A DNA stretch of 64,000 bases from Citromicrobium sp. (GTDB taxonomy: Bacteria > Pseudomonadota > Alphaproteobacteria > Sphingomonadales > Sphingomonadaceae): contig PBYQ01000003.1 of NCBI GenBank assembly GCA_002729695.1, positions 124,001-188,000 on the forward strand. Reading direction: 5' to 3'. The translations under genes and the position numbers were made by a program. Numbering within the stretch: position 1 is the stretch's first letter; each line of letters opens with the position of its first letter. Shown here one piece after another: positions 9,440 to 18,568 of the stretch. Under the pieces are notes generated by a model that was not told the origin of the DNA, ran no database searches, and saw only the letters and a program-made list of their open reading frames with translations.

Positions 9440-11087
9440 CGGCGGCCTCCTGTTCGGTTGTCGGCGCGGCCTTGGCCGGTGCCGGTTCCTCGTCCTCGAA
9501 CCAGTGCGCGCGGGCAGCCATGATGATCTCGTTGCCCTGCTCTTCGGTCAGACCGTATTCGCCCAGCACACCGCCCTTGTCCTGCTCGCGCTGCGGACGA
9601 TCGCGCCGCATCGGCGGACCATCGGGATTGTTGTTGCGGCGGCGCGGAGCCTCGCGCTTCTTGGCGATCAGTTCGTCGGTGGCGAGATCGGCCACATCGT
9701 CGAGCGTCTTGAGTCCCGCCTTGCCCAGCGTGACCAGCATCGCTTCGGACAGGTGCGGCAGCTCGGCCAGCGCATCCTCGACGCCCAGTTCGCGGCGCGC
9801 CTCGCGATGCGCGGCTTCCTGCCGTTCGAGCGCTTCGGTCGCGCGGCTCTGCAGTTCCTCGGCCAGTTCCTCGTCGAAGCCTTCGATCATCGCCAGTTCG
9901 TCCAGCTGGACGTAGGCGACTTCTTCCAGCTCGGCGAAGCCTTCGGCGACGAGCAGCTGCGAGAGCGTTTCGTCGACGTCGAGCTCCTCCTCGAACATCT
10001 TGGAGCGAGCGGCGAATTCCTTGCTCTGCTTTTCCGAGGCTTCTTCCTCGGTCATGATGTCGATCTGGTTGCCGGTCAGCTGGCTGGCGAGACGCACGTT
10101 CTGGCCACGGCGACCGATCGCCAGCGAAAGCTGGTCGTCGGGCACCACGACTTCGATGCGGCTTTCGTCCTCATCCAGCACCACGCGGCTGACGGTGGCG
10201 GGCTGGAGCGCGTTGACGATGAAGGTCGCCTCTTCCTCGCTCCACGGGATGATGTCGATCTTCTCGCCCTGCAGTTCCTGCACGACGGCCTGAACGCGGC
10301 TGCCCTTCATGCCGACGCAGGCACCGACCGGGTCGATGCTGCTGTCGTGGCTGATCACGCCGATCTTGGCGCGGCTGCCCGGGTCGCGGGCGGCGGCCTT
10401 GATCTCGATGATGCCGTCGTAGATTTCGGGCACTTCCTGCGCGAACAGCTTCTTCATGAAGTCGGGATGCGCGCGGGTCAGGAAGATCTGCGGACCGCGG
10501 TTGTTGCGTTCGACCTTGCTGATCAGCGCACGGACACGCTCGCCGACACGCGCGGCTTCGCGCGGGATCTGCTGGTCGCGGCGGATCACGCCTTCGGCGC
10601 GGCCGAGGTTGACGATCACGTGGCCGAATTCGACCGACTTGATCACGCCGGTGATGATTTCGCCCGCGCGATCCTTGAACTCTTCGTACTGACGCTCACG
10701 CTCGGCATCGCGGACCTTCTGGAAAATCACCTGCTTGGCGCTCTGCGCGTCGATACGGCCGAGGTCGACCGGCGGCAGCGGATCGACGATGAAGTCGCCC
10801 AGCGATGCGCCGTCCTGCAGCTTCTGCGCCTGCTCCAGGTTGACCTGCTTGAAGTAGTCTTCGACCTCCTCGACCACTTCGACGACGCGCCACAGGCGCA
10901 GGTCGCCCGTCTGCGGGTCGAGCTTGGCGCGAATGTCGTTCTCCGCACCGTAACGGTTGCGGGCGGATTTCTGGATCGCCTCTTCCATCGCTTCGATGAC
11001 GATCGATTCGTCGATCATCTTTTCCGAAGCGACCGATTTCGCGATCGCGAGGAGCTCCGCACGGTTGGCGGAAATGGCAGTGGCCAT
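9420..11087 (-). CDS. nusA: transcription termination/antitermination protein NusA
   Basis: The 555-residue NusA binds RNA polymerase and controls pausing, termination and antitermination. The N-terminal domain holds ESIVIEAMEEAIQKSARNRYG. An S1 domain follows (ITGVIKSVEFGHVIVNLGRAEG), then two KH domains with GACVGMKGSRVQAVVQEL and AIGRRGQNVRLASQL. The acidic C-terminal part (DVDETLSQLLVAEGF, LGKAGLKTLDDVADL) has helix-hairpin-helix-like repeats. It overlaps ylxR by 20 bp and starts at the last base of rimP, so the three are one transcription unit. Confidence 0.98.
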   Translation of the reverse strand: MATAISANRAELLAIAKSVASEKMIDESIVIEAMEEAIQKSARNRYGAENDIRAKLDPQTGDLRLWRVVEVVEEVEDYFKQVNLEQAQKLQDGASLGDFIVDPLPPVDLGRIDAQSAKQVIFQKVRDAERERQYEEFKDRAGEIITGVIKSVEFGHVIVNLGRAEGVIRRDQQIPREAARVGERVRALISKVERNNRGPQIFLTRAHPDFMKKLFAQEVPEIYDGIIEIKAAARDPGSRAKIGVISHDSSIDPVGACVGMKGSRVQAVVQELQGEKIDIIPWSEEEATFIVNALQPATVSRVVLDEDESRIEVVVPDDQLSLAIGRRGQNVRLASQLTGNQIDIMTEEEASEKQSKEFAARSKMFEEELDVDETLSQLLVAEGFAELEEVAYVQLDELAMIEGFDEELAEELQSRATEALERQEAAHREARRELGVEDALAELPHLSEAMLVTLGKAGLKTLDDVADLATDELIAKKREAPRRRNNNPDGPPMRRDRPQREQDKGGVLGEYGLTEEQGNEIIMAARAHWFEDEEPAPAKAAPTTEQEAADADSEQ

Positions 11088-11653
11088 CAGTCGTCAGCCT
11101 TTTCTGGTTGGTCTTCTTGTACTTCCTCGGCACCCGTAGTGTCGAGCGGTCTGGTCGCGGCGATGAGCTCGTCGGTCAGGACGAGCTGCGCCGAATGGAT
11201 CTGGTCGCGCGGGAGTTCGACATCGCCCGCCTTGCGGTCGGTGATGGTGACGGTGTCGCCTTCTATGCCTTGCAGGACGCCGCGATAATTGCGCTGGCCG
11301 TCATAGCCTTTGGCCATCGAAATCTTCGCCTCATGCCCCGCCCAGTCGGAAAAATCCTTCGTGCGGGTCAGCGGGCGGTCGATGCCCGGCGAGCTGACTT
11401 CGAGGTGGTAGGCCCCTTCGATCAGCACATCGCCCTGCTCTTCAAGCGCGTCGATCTTCGCCGAAACGGCGCGGCTGAGTTCGGCGCATTGTTCGATCAC
11501 CAGCTGCCCGGTCGCCGGGTCTTCCGCCATGATCTGTAACGCCTGCGTGCCGTCGCCGGCTTCGGACGGCATCATCTTCACGCGCACGAGATCGAATCCC
11601 AGGGCCTTTGCTTCGGGTTCGATAATCTCGGTCAGTCGCGCGATATCCGCCAT
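11087..11653 (-). CDS. rimP: ribosome maturation factor RimP
   Basis: This 188-residue protein is needed for 30S maturation. It carries ARLTEIIEPEAKALGFDLVRVK at the start, the CAELSRAVSAKIDA helix, and the hallmark YHLEVSSPGIDRPLTRTKDF. The ATG at 11653 is chosen because GGAG lies six bases before it. An upstream in-frame ATG would add 40 unconserved residues. It is the first gene of the rimP-nusA-ylxR-infB operon. The 160 bp upstream of it contain no other gene. Confidence 0.95.
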   Translation of the reverse strand: MADIARLTEIIEPEAKALGFDLVRVKMMPSEAGDGTQALQIMAEDPATGQLVIEQCAELSRAVSAKIDALEEQGDVLIEGAYHLEVSSPGIDRPLTRTKDFSDWAGHEAKISMAKGYDGQRNYRGVLQGIEGDTVTITDRKAGDVELPRDQIHSAQLVLTDELIAATRPLDTTGAEEVQEDQPEKADD

Positions 11654-11817
11654 TCGTTCTCCATTTCGTCTTCGATCTGCATGGCAATGCGGTTTGGCGC
11701 CGGTGCCTTTCGGCCCGGCCCAACACGGTGCCAGCAATGTCGGGATGAAGGGCAGATAGGCGAGCATCGCCAAAAATGCAACGCGCTTTGGCGCGCCATC
11801 GGCGATTTTGTGCCCGG

Positions 11818-12429
11818 TCAGGTGCCTTTCGGCTTGAACCAGGGCTCGTCCGTCCGGTCAATCGCGAGCGGTTGGGCAAAGGGAGCGCACAGCCGATATG
11901 CTTCCTGCGGCGTTCCCTCCAGCCATTGCGCCCAGTTGTCGCGCGGGAGGATCACCGGCATCCGGTTATGGATCGGCGCGACCTGCGGATTGGCCTCGGT
12001 CATGATCATGCTGAACGCCTCGCCCCACTCGTCGGTCTGCCGCCAGATACCGGCGGTCGCAAACAGCGGTTGATCGGGCACGGAAAACCACGTCCGGGTC
12101 ATCGCGCCCCTTTCGCCCTCGGCTTCGGCGAAGCGGCTGACCGGGATCAGGCAGCGACGTTCTTCGAAGGAATAGCGCCAGAAGAAGCTCTTGAGCTTGT
12201 CGGTCCGCGTGTTGTTGACCGGCTTGGGCTTGAGCGGCTGGCCCTTCGCGCCCGTCCGCTGGAGCGGGAAGCCCCACACCATCGGGCGCACCATGCCCTG
12301 CGCAACCACTGGCGCAGGGTAACCGGGGTAGACCTCTTCTGCGGTGTTCGCGCCGAAATCCTGTGCGACCGCATCGAAGAAATCGGCAATCTCGGTATGC
12401 GAGCTCCTGATCTTGTAGAGATTGCACAT
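11818..12429 (-). CDS. SOS response-associated peptidase (SRAP / YedK-HMCES family)
   Basis: This 203-residue protein has the SRAP catalytic set: Cys2 exposed after Met removal (MCNLY), the NTRTDKLKSFFWR segment, the RCLIPVSRFAEAE strand, the IWRQTDEWGEAFSMIMTEAN segment and the IHNRMPVILP motif with its His. SRAP proteins form a thiazolidine crosslink with abasic sites in single-stranded DNA and shield them. It is the last gene of an apparent bdhA-M28-SRAP unit, 12 bp after the peptidase. Confidence 0.92.
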   Translation of the reverse strand: MCNLYKIRSSHTEIADFFDAVAQDFGANTAEEVYPGYPAPVVAQGMVRPMVWGFPLQRTGAKGQPLKPKPVNNTRTDKLKSFFWRYSFEERRCLIPVSRFAEAEGERGAMTRTWFSVPDQPLFATAGIWRQTDEWGEAFSMIMTEANPQVAPIHNRMPVILPRDNWAQWLEGTPQEAYRLCAPFAQPLAIDRTDEPWFKPKGT

Positions 12430-12441
12430 GCGCGAGAGGCG

Positions 12442-13914
12442 TTACTCGCCGCTGCCCGGATAGGTTGCCAGATTGCCGAAGTAGCGCAGCAAATCGGCAT
12501 GCAGCAGCGTGTCCTGCGCCGCGCCGCCGAGTTCGAGCCCGGAGGCCGTATCGTCATTGGCGTGATGATACGGGCCCTGCATGAAGCTTTCGAATGCCCC
12601 CGTGTCCGCCAGCGCGCTGCTGACCAGAACCGTGGGCACCCCGTCGCGCAGCAATATCCACCCGTCCTGCCGGGGAAGGAAGGCATCCTGCATGTCGGAA
12701 GGCACGACCTCGCGGCCCTGCACCCGCGCAACCTCCGATATCCCGTAATCGAGCTGCGTCTTGCCCGCCCCCAGAACCACGACCGGCGTGCCGCGCGGCG
12801 CGATCGCCATGGTATCGAGATTGAAGGCCGCCGCAATCGTCGGCAACGGCACCGGCGGGTCGGCGACGAAGGCTTTCGCGCCCAGCAGGCCGAGCTCTTC
12901 GGAACTGGTCGCAAGGACGATCACATCGCGGTCGAGCGGGCCGTCGCGCAGCGCAATCCGCACCGCCTCGATCATCACCGCAAGCCCGCTGGCGTTGTCG
13001 ACCGCGCCGTTGCACAGCCGGTCCTTCGCGTCGGCTGGCCCGCACGCATCGCCCAGGTGATCCCAGTGCGCCAGCACCAGAACGGCACCCGCGCCCGGCA
13101 CCTTGCCCGGCATCCGGCCGATCACATTGGCAGTCTCGATCCGGTCGACCTGCTGGGCGATGCTGGCTTTCAGGATCGTGTCGTAGGCGATCACACCCAG
13201 CCCATCGGGGTGGCGCGACGCATTCTGGCCGACCACATCCATCAGCTGCTCGCTGTCCTGCGGGGTAAGAAGCATGACCGCGGGGCCGGAGGTATCGCTC
13301 GCCAGTCTCCAGCGGCCGCGCGAAATCATGGCCGCCGTCTTCTGATATTCCTCCTCGTCTGCGGTCATGATCAGAAGGACCTTGGGTCCTGCCGCCTCGA
13401 ATTGCGGAAACAGCTTGAAGAGAGACGATGCAGGCAACGCCAGCGCGCGGTTGACCAGCGATCGCGGCTGCAGTTCCTTCAGGTCCGGGTCCAGCCCGAC
13501 GATCGGCACATCGGCAAGCCGCGCCTCGTCCTCACCCGGTTGAACGGCAATCAGACCTTGCGAGAGCGACACGCTGCGCGTTCCACGCGTAATCGTCGCG
13601 GTGCTTTCGCCCGGTTTGCCGAGGGGTGCGCGGCGGACGAGGGTGAAATCCTGCGTCCAGTCGCCCTCGCCCACGCCCGGTTGCAGGCCGATGTCCGAAT
13701 AGCGGTCTATCAGCCAGCTACGCGTCTTCGCTTCGCCTTCGGAGCCGGGGAAGCGGCCGCCGAAACCGTCGTCCGAGAGCGTGGTGATGTCGCGCGCCAA
13801 GGCCGTTTCTACCGCGTCGAGCGAAGGCGGCGGCGGGTTGGACGGCACGCTCTGCACGCTTGCGCATGCGCTCAACAGCAGCGCAGCAGCGCCTGCCGTA
13901 ATGCCCCTGATCAT
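12442..13914 (-). CDS. M28 family zinc aminopeptidase, lipoprotein
   Basis: This 490-residue protein starts with a lipoprotein signal peptide with lipobox LSAC (Cys17). The catalytic domain has the M28 zinc-ligand segments VLAHWDHLGD, CNGAVDNASGLAVMIE and ATSSEELGLLGAKAFV, followed by AFNLDTMAI. A PA-like insert (about 110-230) precedes it. It probably acts as a periplasmic or outer-membrane-attached aminopeptidase. The ATG at 13914 gives the signal peptide; the same frame stays open further upstream only as read-through of antisense to bdhA. It lies 23 bp after bdhA. Confidence 0.92.
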   Translation of the reverse strand: MIRGITAGAAALLLSACASVQSVPSNPPPPSLDAVETALARDITTLSDDGFGGRFPGSEGEAKTRSWLIDRYSDIGLQPGVGEGDWTQDFTLVRRAPLGKPGESTATITRGTRSVSLSQGLIAVQPGEDEARLADVPIVGLDPDLKELQPRSLVNRALALPASSLFKLFPQFEAAGPKVLLIMTADEEEYQKTAAMISRGRWRLASDTSGPAVMLLTPQDSEQLMDVVGQNASRHPDGLGVIAYDTILKASIAQQVDRIETANVIGRMPGKVPGAGAVLVLAHWDHLGDACGPADAKDRLCNGAVDNASGLAVMIEAVRIALRDGPLDRDVIVLATSSEELGLLGAKAFVADPPVPLPTIAAAFNLDTMAIAPRGTPVVVLGAGKTQLDYGISEVARVQGREVVPSDMQDAFLPRQDGWILLRDGVPTVLVSSALADTGAFESFMQGPYHHANDDTASGLELGGAAQDTLLHADLLRYFGNLATYPGSGE

Positions 13915-13937
13915 TGTCCCCACCTGTTCTTTTCCTC

Positions 13938-14696
13938 TCAGTCGGCGGTCCAGCCGCCATCGACGCTCCAGTTCGCGCCATTCACGTTCGCCATCGAATC
14001 GCGGCACAGGAAGACGGCCATCTCGCCGATATCCTCGGGCTGGACGAACTTCTTGGTCGGCTGCTTGGCCAGCAGAACCTCGTCGATCACTTCCTCGCGG
14101 CTCATCCCGCGCGCCTTCATCGTGTCGGGGATCTGGTTTTCGACCAGCGGCGTCCACACATAGCCGGGGCTGATGCAGTTGACCGTGACCCCGGTGGTCG
14201 CGACTTCGAGCGCGACCGTCTTGGTCAGGCCCGCGATGCCATGCTTCGCAGCGACGTAGGCCGATTTGTAGGGCGAGGCCACCAGCGAGTGCGCGCTGGC
14301 GGTGTTGATGATCCGGCCCCAGCCGCGTTCCTTCATGTGCGGCACGGCCAGCCGGATGGTATGGAACGCCGCCGACAGGTTGAGCGCGATGATCTTGTCC
14401 CATTTGTCGACCGGAAACTCGTCGACCGGAGCAACGTGCTGCATCCCGGCATTGTTGACGAGGATGTCGATCCCGCCCGCGTCGGCCATCATCCCTTCGA
14501 TCGCGGACACATCGGTCAGGTCGGCCCCGGAATACTCCGCTCCGCCGAGTTCCTCGCGCAGTTTCTCGATCTCCGCCTCGTCGCCGAAACCGTTGAGGAC
14601 GATCCGCGCGCCCTCGCCGTGCAGCGCCCGCGCGACCGCCAGACCGATGCCCGAGGTCGAACCGGTGACAAGAGCCTTCTTACCTTCGAGGAACAT
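13938..14696 (-). CDS. bdhA: 3-hydroxybutyrate dehydrogenase (SDR family)
   Basis: This 252-residue short-chain dehydrogenase starts EGKKALVTGSTSGIGLAVA (NAD-binding). It has ILVNNAGMQHVAPVDEFP, NTASAHSLVASPYKSAYVAAKHG with catalytic Ser, Tyr and Lys, and CISPGYVWTPLVENQIPD near the end. The GMQHVAP.E.FP and LVENQIPD segments are characteristic of D-3-hydroxybutyrate dehydrogenases. It interconverts 3-hydroxybutyrate and acetoacetate, matching polyhydroxyalkanoate turnover (see the PhaZ-like gene at 56524). Confidence 0.9.
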   Translation of the reverse strand: MFLEGKKALVTGSTSGIGLAVARALHGEGARIVLNGFGDEAEIEKLREELGGAEYSGADLTDVSAIEGMMADAGGIDILVNNAGMQHVAPVDEFPVDKWDKIIALNLSAAFHTIRLAVPHMKERGWGRIINTASAHSLVASPYKSAYVAAKHGIAGLTKTVALEVATTGVTVNCISPGYVWTPLVENQIPDTMKARGMSREEVIDEVLLAKQPTKKFVQPEDIGEMAVFLCRDSMANVNGANWSVDGGWTAD

Positions 14697-14830
14697 CGCT
14701 AGCCTTTCGGAGATTAACCAAGCCGTGTGGGCCCAATCGCTGCCCGAGCGGGGTGGTTCCGTGCGAGAGTGCGCAATGCAAGCCTTTTTCTGCAAGGTGC
14801 ACGGGGGAGACAACAAGGGGAACCGGTTCA

Positions 14831-15709
14831 ATGCGGCTCAATCCATTCAACACCGACAATATCGATGTGCGCGGCGGCAGCAGCCGCTTTCCCGGCGGCG
14901 GCGCGGGCCAGCTGGGGTGCGGCACGCTGATTATCGCGGGCATCGTCTCGCTGCTGTTCGGCACCGATTTCGGCCAGACGGTCGCCGTAATCGATACGGT
15001 CAACCAGACGACCGGCAGCGGCCAGGTCAGCAACGCCGACGGGCAGATGAGCGAGCAGGAGCTGTGCACCAGCAGCGACTACGCGACCGAGGCGTGCAAC
15101 GCGCTGCAATCGCTCAACGCCACCTGGCAGCCCGAGTTCGAGCGGGCGAACATCGAGTTCCAGCAGCCCTTCCTGCACCTTTACAGCGGCGGCGTGAACA
15201 CGCGCGGCTGCGGCAGCGCGACGTCTGCTGCCGGGCCGTTCTACTGCCCGCGCGACGGTGGCATCTATATCGACACCAGCTTCTACGATCTGATGAAGCG
15301 CGATCTGGGCGCGGGCGGCGATTTCGCGCGGCTGTATGTCGTGGCGCATGAATACGGGCACCATATCCAGAACCTGACCGGCCTCGCCGACCAAGTCGCC
15401 AGCGCCCAGCAAAGGGACCCGCAGAACGCCAACCGGCTGCAGGTGCGCATGGAATTGCAGGCCGATTGCTACGCCGGTGTGTGGGCGGGCAAGAACAAGG
15501 ACCGGGTCGAGCCGGGCGACTTCGAGGAAGGCATGCAGGCCGCCGCCGCGATCGGGGACGATGCCATTTCGGAACGCATGGGAGGTAGGGTCTCGCCCGA
15601 AAGCTTCACCCACGGTACCAGCGAACAGCGTATGCAGGCATTGCGGCTGGGCATGAACAGCGGCAACGATACGATATGCGATCGCTATTTCGCGCCCGAA
15701 TCGTTCTAG
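14831..15709 (+). CDS. ypfJ: YpfJ-type neutral zinc metallopeptidase
   Basis: This 292-residue protein of the zinc_peptidase family (PF04228) starts MRLNPFNTDNIDVR, followed by a Gly-rich stretch and one membrane-spanning segment (GTLIIAGIVSLLFG). The metallopeptidase core has the HEYGHHIQNLTG zinc motif and the MELQADCYAGVWA segment carrying the third ligand. The family is conserved but its substrates are not known. It is divergent from bdhA and followed 35 bp later by the ClpP-like gene. Confidence 0.93.
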   Translation: MRLNPFNTDNIDVRGGSSRFPGGGAGQLGCGTLIIAGIVSLLFGTDFGQTVAVIDTVNQTTGSGQVSNADGQMSEQELCTSSDYATEACNALQSLNATWQPEFERANIEFQQPFLHLYSGGVNTRGCGSATSAAGPFYCPRDGGIYIDTSFYDLMKRDLGAGGDFARLYVVAHEYGHHIQNLTGLADQVASAQQRDPQNANRLQVRMELQADCYAGVWAGKNKDRVEPGDFEEGMQAAAAIGDDAISERMGGRVSPESFTHGTSEQRMQALRLGMNSGNDTICDRYFAPESF

Positions 15710-15744
15710 GCGCATCGTTTTAGGGGGGCTGGAACAGGCAGGCG

Positions 15745-17385
15745 ATGGACTTCATCCGCAACCTTTTCACGCTGTTCCAGCGTCTGCAGGACATCATCCG
15801 CGAGGGGCAGAAGCGCGGCGACGTGCCCGGCATGGCGATGGCTCTGGTCCGCGAAGTGCGGGGGAGCGACCGGGACGCCGACGGCCAGGGCGACGGCCCG
15901 GCAGTCTATCAGGGCAGGCGCGCCCAGGCCGACCAGGGCACGCCCTCCGCCGCGTCGCGGGCGACCGCGCGCAACAAGGCCGCGCGCGATACCGACTTGC
16001 CCGAGCCCGCCGTCTACCGCAGCCCCGCAGGTTCGGACTTCATGGCCGAACTCGAACCGGCCCGCGCGCCCGCGCGCAACGCCGACGATCCGTCGGAGAA
16101 ACTGCCCGAGCCTGCTTCTGCCGGGCCGTTGCAGCGCGAGGACTACGACTACAAGCCCGCTTCGGCGGATCCCGCGAAAATTCCCGAGGTGCCCGAGCCG
16201 GTTCGTGCCGAGGAGGCCGCACAACCGACGCCCGAACCGGAACCAGAGCCCGATGCACAGCAGGATGTGGAGGCACCGGCAGCGCAGGAGCCGGCCGAGG
16301 CCGCAACCGTAGCCTCCGCCGTGAACTGGGACCACGACGACCAGCCTGCGCAGGATGTCGCCGCGCCTGCCCCCGAAGACGAGCCCGCTCCCGCACCGGC
16401 CGAGACTGCGCCTGTCGTCGCTGAAGGTGGCGAACCGCCCAGCAAAGACGACAAGAACGACGACTGGTTCGATCTGGACGACTGGCAGGGGACTGCGCTG
16501 AAGGTCGCCGGTGTCGGCGCAGCGACCGCCGCCGGCGCGATGGCAATCAAGGACCGCTTCTTCGACCACGACGAAGACGATAGCGACGACGGGGAAGACA
16601 CCCGCGCGATCCCGCTCGGCAAAGGCTCCGACGCGACGATTGACGACACCAAAACAAATGGCGCCGGGTGGACGGCAGCGGCCGCAATGGCCGCGCCGGT
16701 CGCTGCGGCAGCGCTGCCCACCGCCGGGAAGGATGCCGATGCGCCGGCCCGGTCGACCCCTCCCGAACAGTCGCGGCGGCCACATCAGGTCGAGATCATC
16801 CCCGCCGATCCGAACAACCCGGCGACCCAGCCCGCCTCGCAGACGCTCGCGAACCCCGGCATCCGCCTCTACGGCACGCTAGACGCCGCGATGTATGCCG
16901 AGTTTACCGAGCGGCTTTCCGAGCAGGAGCCCGGCGGACCGATCGTCATCGCGCTGACCACGATGGAGGGCGACCCCGAAATCGCGCGCAGCATGGCCGA
17001 CGATATTCGCCTGCTGCGCGATCGCGGACGGCGCGAGATCATCTTCCTCGGCAAGACGGCGGTCTATGGCGCGGGCGTGCTGTTCATGGCCGCCTTCCCC
17101 GTCAGCCACCGCTACCTCACCCGCGCAACCAAGGTGCTGGTGACGGAGAACAAGCGCGCGCAGCCGATCCAGCTTTCGGGCGGATCGCTGCGCAGCGTCG
17201 CCAGCCAGCTCGAACACGTCCAGCGCGAAATCCAGCGCGAGATCGAGCAGGAGGACGAGGATTACCGCGCGATCTCCGAAGGGTCGAACGTCAGCGTGCA
17301 GGAGCTGCGCGAAAAGGCCCCGAACGAGTGGTTCATCACTGCGAGCGAGGCCAAGGCGATGGGGCTGATCGCAGAGGTCGTCTAA
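15745..17385 (+). CDS. large protein with disordered linker and ClpP-like C-terminal domain, catalytic residues apparently lost
   Basis: This 546-residue protein has three parts. Residues 1-45 form a short helical head (MDFIRNLFTLFQRLQDIIREG). Residues about 46-370 are low-complexity Pro/Ala/Glu/Asp, with two Ala-rich hydrophobic patches (about 250-268 and 308-327). Residues about 371-546 resemble the ClpP/crotonase fold: GIRLYGTLD, GGPIVIALTTMEGDPEIARSMADDI, FLGKTAVYGAGVLFMAAF and the ClpP-like end WFITASEAKAMGLIAEVV. Where ClpP has its nucleophilic Ser (ASMG) this protein has AVYGAG. Where ClpP has its His (IHQP) it has VTEN. It is probably a non-proteolytic relative. It is likely co-transcribed with ypfJ. 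Confidence 0.72.
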   Translation: MDFIRNLFTLFQRLQDIIREGQKRGDVPGMAMALVREVRGSDRDADGQGDGPAVYQGRRAQADQGTPSAASRATARNKAARDTDLPEPAVYRSPAGSDFMAELEPARAPARNADDPSEKLPEPASAGPLQREDYDYKPASADPAKIPEVPEPVRAEEAAQPTPEPEPEPDAQQDVEAPAAQEPAEAATVASAVNWDHDDQPAQDVAAPAPEDEPAPAPAETAPVVAEGGEPPSKDDKNDDWFDLDDWQGTALKVAGVGAATAAGAMAIKDRFFDHDEDDSDDGEDTRAIPLGKGSDATIDDTKTNGAGWTAAAAMAAPVAAAALPTAGKDADAPARSTPPEQSRRPHQVEIIPADPNNPATQPASQTLANPGIRLYGTLDAAMYAEFTERLSEQEPGGPIVIALTTMEGDPEIARSMADDIRLLRDRGRREIIFLGKTAVYGAGVLFMAAFPVSHRYLTRATKVLVTENKRAQPIQLSGGSLRSVASQLEHVQREIQREIEQEDEDYRAISEGSNVSVQELREKAPNEWFITASEAKAMGLIAEVV

Positions 17386-17453
17386 CCGCCCGCAAAGAAA
17401 AACTGCCATCGCGCGCGGTTTGAAATGGCGGCAGCGCCCCCATCTTGGATCGC

Positions 17454-18452
17454 ATGACCAAACTTTCCCTGCTCGATCTCGCCCACGTCACCGAAGGCGG
17501 CGACGTGGCCACCTCCCTTGCCAACGCTGCGGACATCGCCCGCCACGCAGAATTCTTGGGGTTCGAGCGATACTGGTGCGCCGAGCATCACGGGATGGAA
17601 GGCATCGCCAGCGCCGCGACCAGCGTCGTGATCGGCCACGTCGCCGCCGCGACCAGCACCATCCGCGTGGGAGCGGGCGGGATCATGCTGCCCAACCATT
17701 CGCCGCTGGTGATCGCCGAACAGTTCGGCACGCTCGAGGCGCTGTTTCCCGGACGCATCGCCCTCGGGCTGGGCCGCGCGCCGGGCAGCGACCAGCGCGT
17801 TGCCGCCGCGCTGCGCCGCAATCTCGATACCAATCCCGACGCTTTCCCGCGCGACGTGGTGGAGCTGCAAAGCTACCTCGCGGGCGACGGTCGCACGGGC
17901 ATCAAGGCGACCCCGGGCGCAGGGGCGAAGGTGCCGCTCTATATTCTGGGATCGAGCCTATTCGGCGCGCAGGTCGCTGCCGTGCTGGGCCTGCCCTACG
18001 CCTTTGCCAGCCACTTCGCGCCGCAAGCGCTCGACGATGCGCTGGCGATCTATCGCGAGCGGTTCGAACCGTCCGACGTGCTGAGCGAGCCTTACGCGAT
18101 CTGCGGCTACAACGTCTTCGCGGCGGATACCGAAGAAGAGGCGCACCTGCTCGCCAGCTCGATGCAGCAGAGCTTCGTGCGGCTGCGCACCGGCCAGCCG
18201 GGCAAGCTGCCGCCCCCGGTCGAAGGCTATCGCGAAAGCCTGCCCCCGCAGGCCTCTGCAATGCTCGACGGGGTGCTGAAAGCGACCGCGATCGGCACGC
18301 CGTCGCAAGTCCGCGACCAGATGCACGCATTCGTCGAAAGGACCGGAGCGGACGAGCTGATCATCGCCGGGTCGATCTACGATCACGAAAAGCGCAAGCG
18401 CAGCCTAACCCTGGCGGCGGAGGCTTTTGCGAGCGAACCCGCCGCGGCCTGA
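17454..18452 (+). CDS. LLM class flavin-dependent oxidoreductase (MsnO8 type)
   Basis: This 332-residue luciferase-like monooxygenase has [13 protein letters not shown] at the start, [22 protein letters not shown] and [31 protein letters not shown], the usual segments of bacterial luciferase-like group 1 proteins. It would use reduced FMN and oxygen; the substrate is unknown. The ATG at 17454 is preferred to the TTG three codons upstream. It lies 68 bp after the ClpP-like gene. Confidence 0.9.
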   Translation: MTKLSLLDLAHVTEGGDVATSLANAADIARHAEFLGFERYWCAEHHGMEGIASAATSVVIGHVAAATSTIRVGAGGIMLPNHSPLVIAEQFGTLEALFPGRIALGLGRAPGSDQRVAAALRRNLDTNPDAFPRDVVELQSYLAGDGRTGIKATPGAGAKVPLYILGSSLFGAQVAAVLGLPYAFASHFAPQALDDALAIYRERFEPSDVLSEPYAICGYNVFAADTEEEAHLLASSMQQSFVRLRTGQPGKLPPPVEGYRESLPPQASAMLDGVLKATAIGTPSQVRDQMHAFVERTGADELIIAGSIYDHEKRKRSLTLAAEAFASEPAAA

Positions 18453-18513
18453 CGTTCCCGGGGCCGGGGGCGTAGCCCGTCAGGCTTGCCCTCCCCCCTT
18501 GACCATAGAAATC

Positions 18514-18547
18514 GGCAGCGCACGCCAGGGGGAAAACGTGCGCTGCC
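18514..18547 (-). terminator. inverted repeat after the BlaR1-like gene
   Basis: A perfect 11-bp stem, GGCAGCGCACG / CGTGCGCTGCC, with a 12-nt loop lies 21 bp downstream of the BlaR1-like stop codon. It sits between two convergent genes, so it may stop transcription from either side. No long T tract follows. Confidence 0.5.
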
Positions 18548-18568
18548 ATCACATTGGCGGACTTAGGG

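Noticed and set aside
9045-11288. Long open frame (747 codons) on the plus strand
   Set aside because: It is antisense to nusA and ylxR, has no recognisable domain, and arises from high G+C third positions of the real genes.
13915-14403. Upstream extension of the M28 peptidase reading frame
   Set aside because: This part is the out-of-frame shadow of bdhA. The lipoprotein signal peptide starting at 13914 marks the true start.
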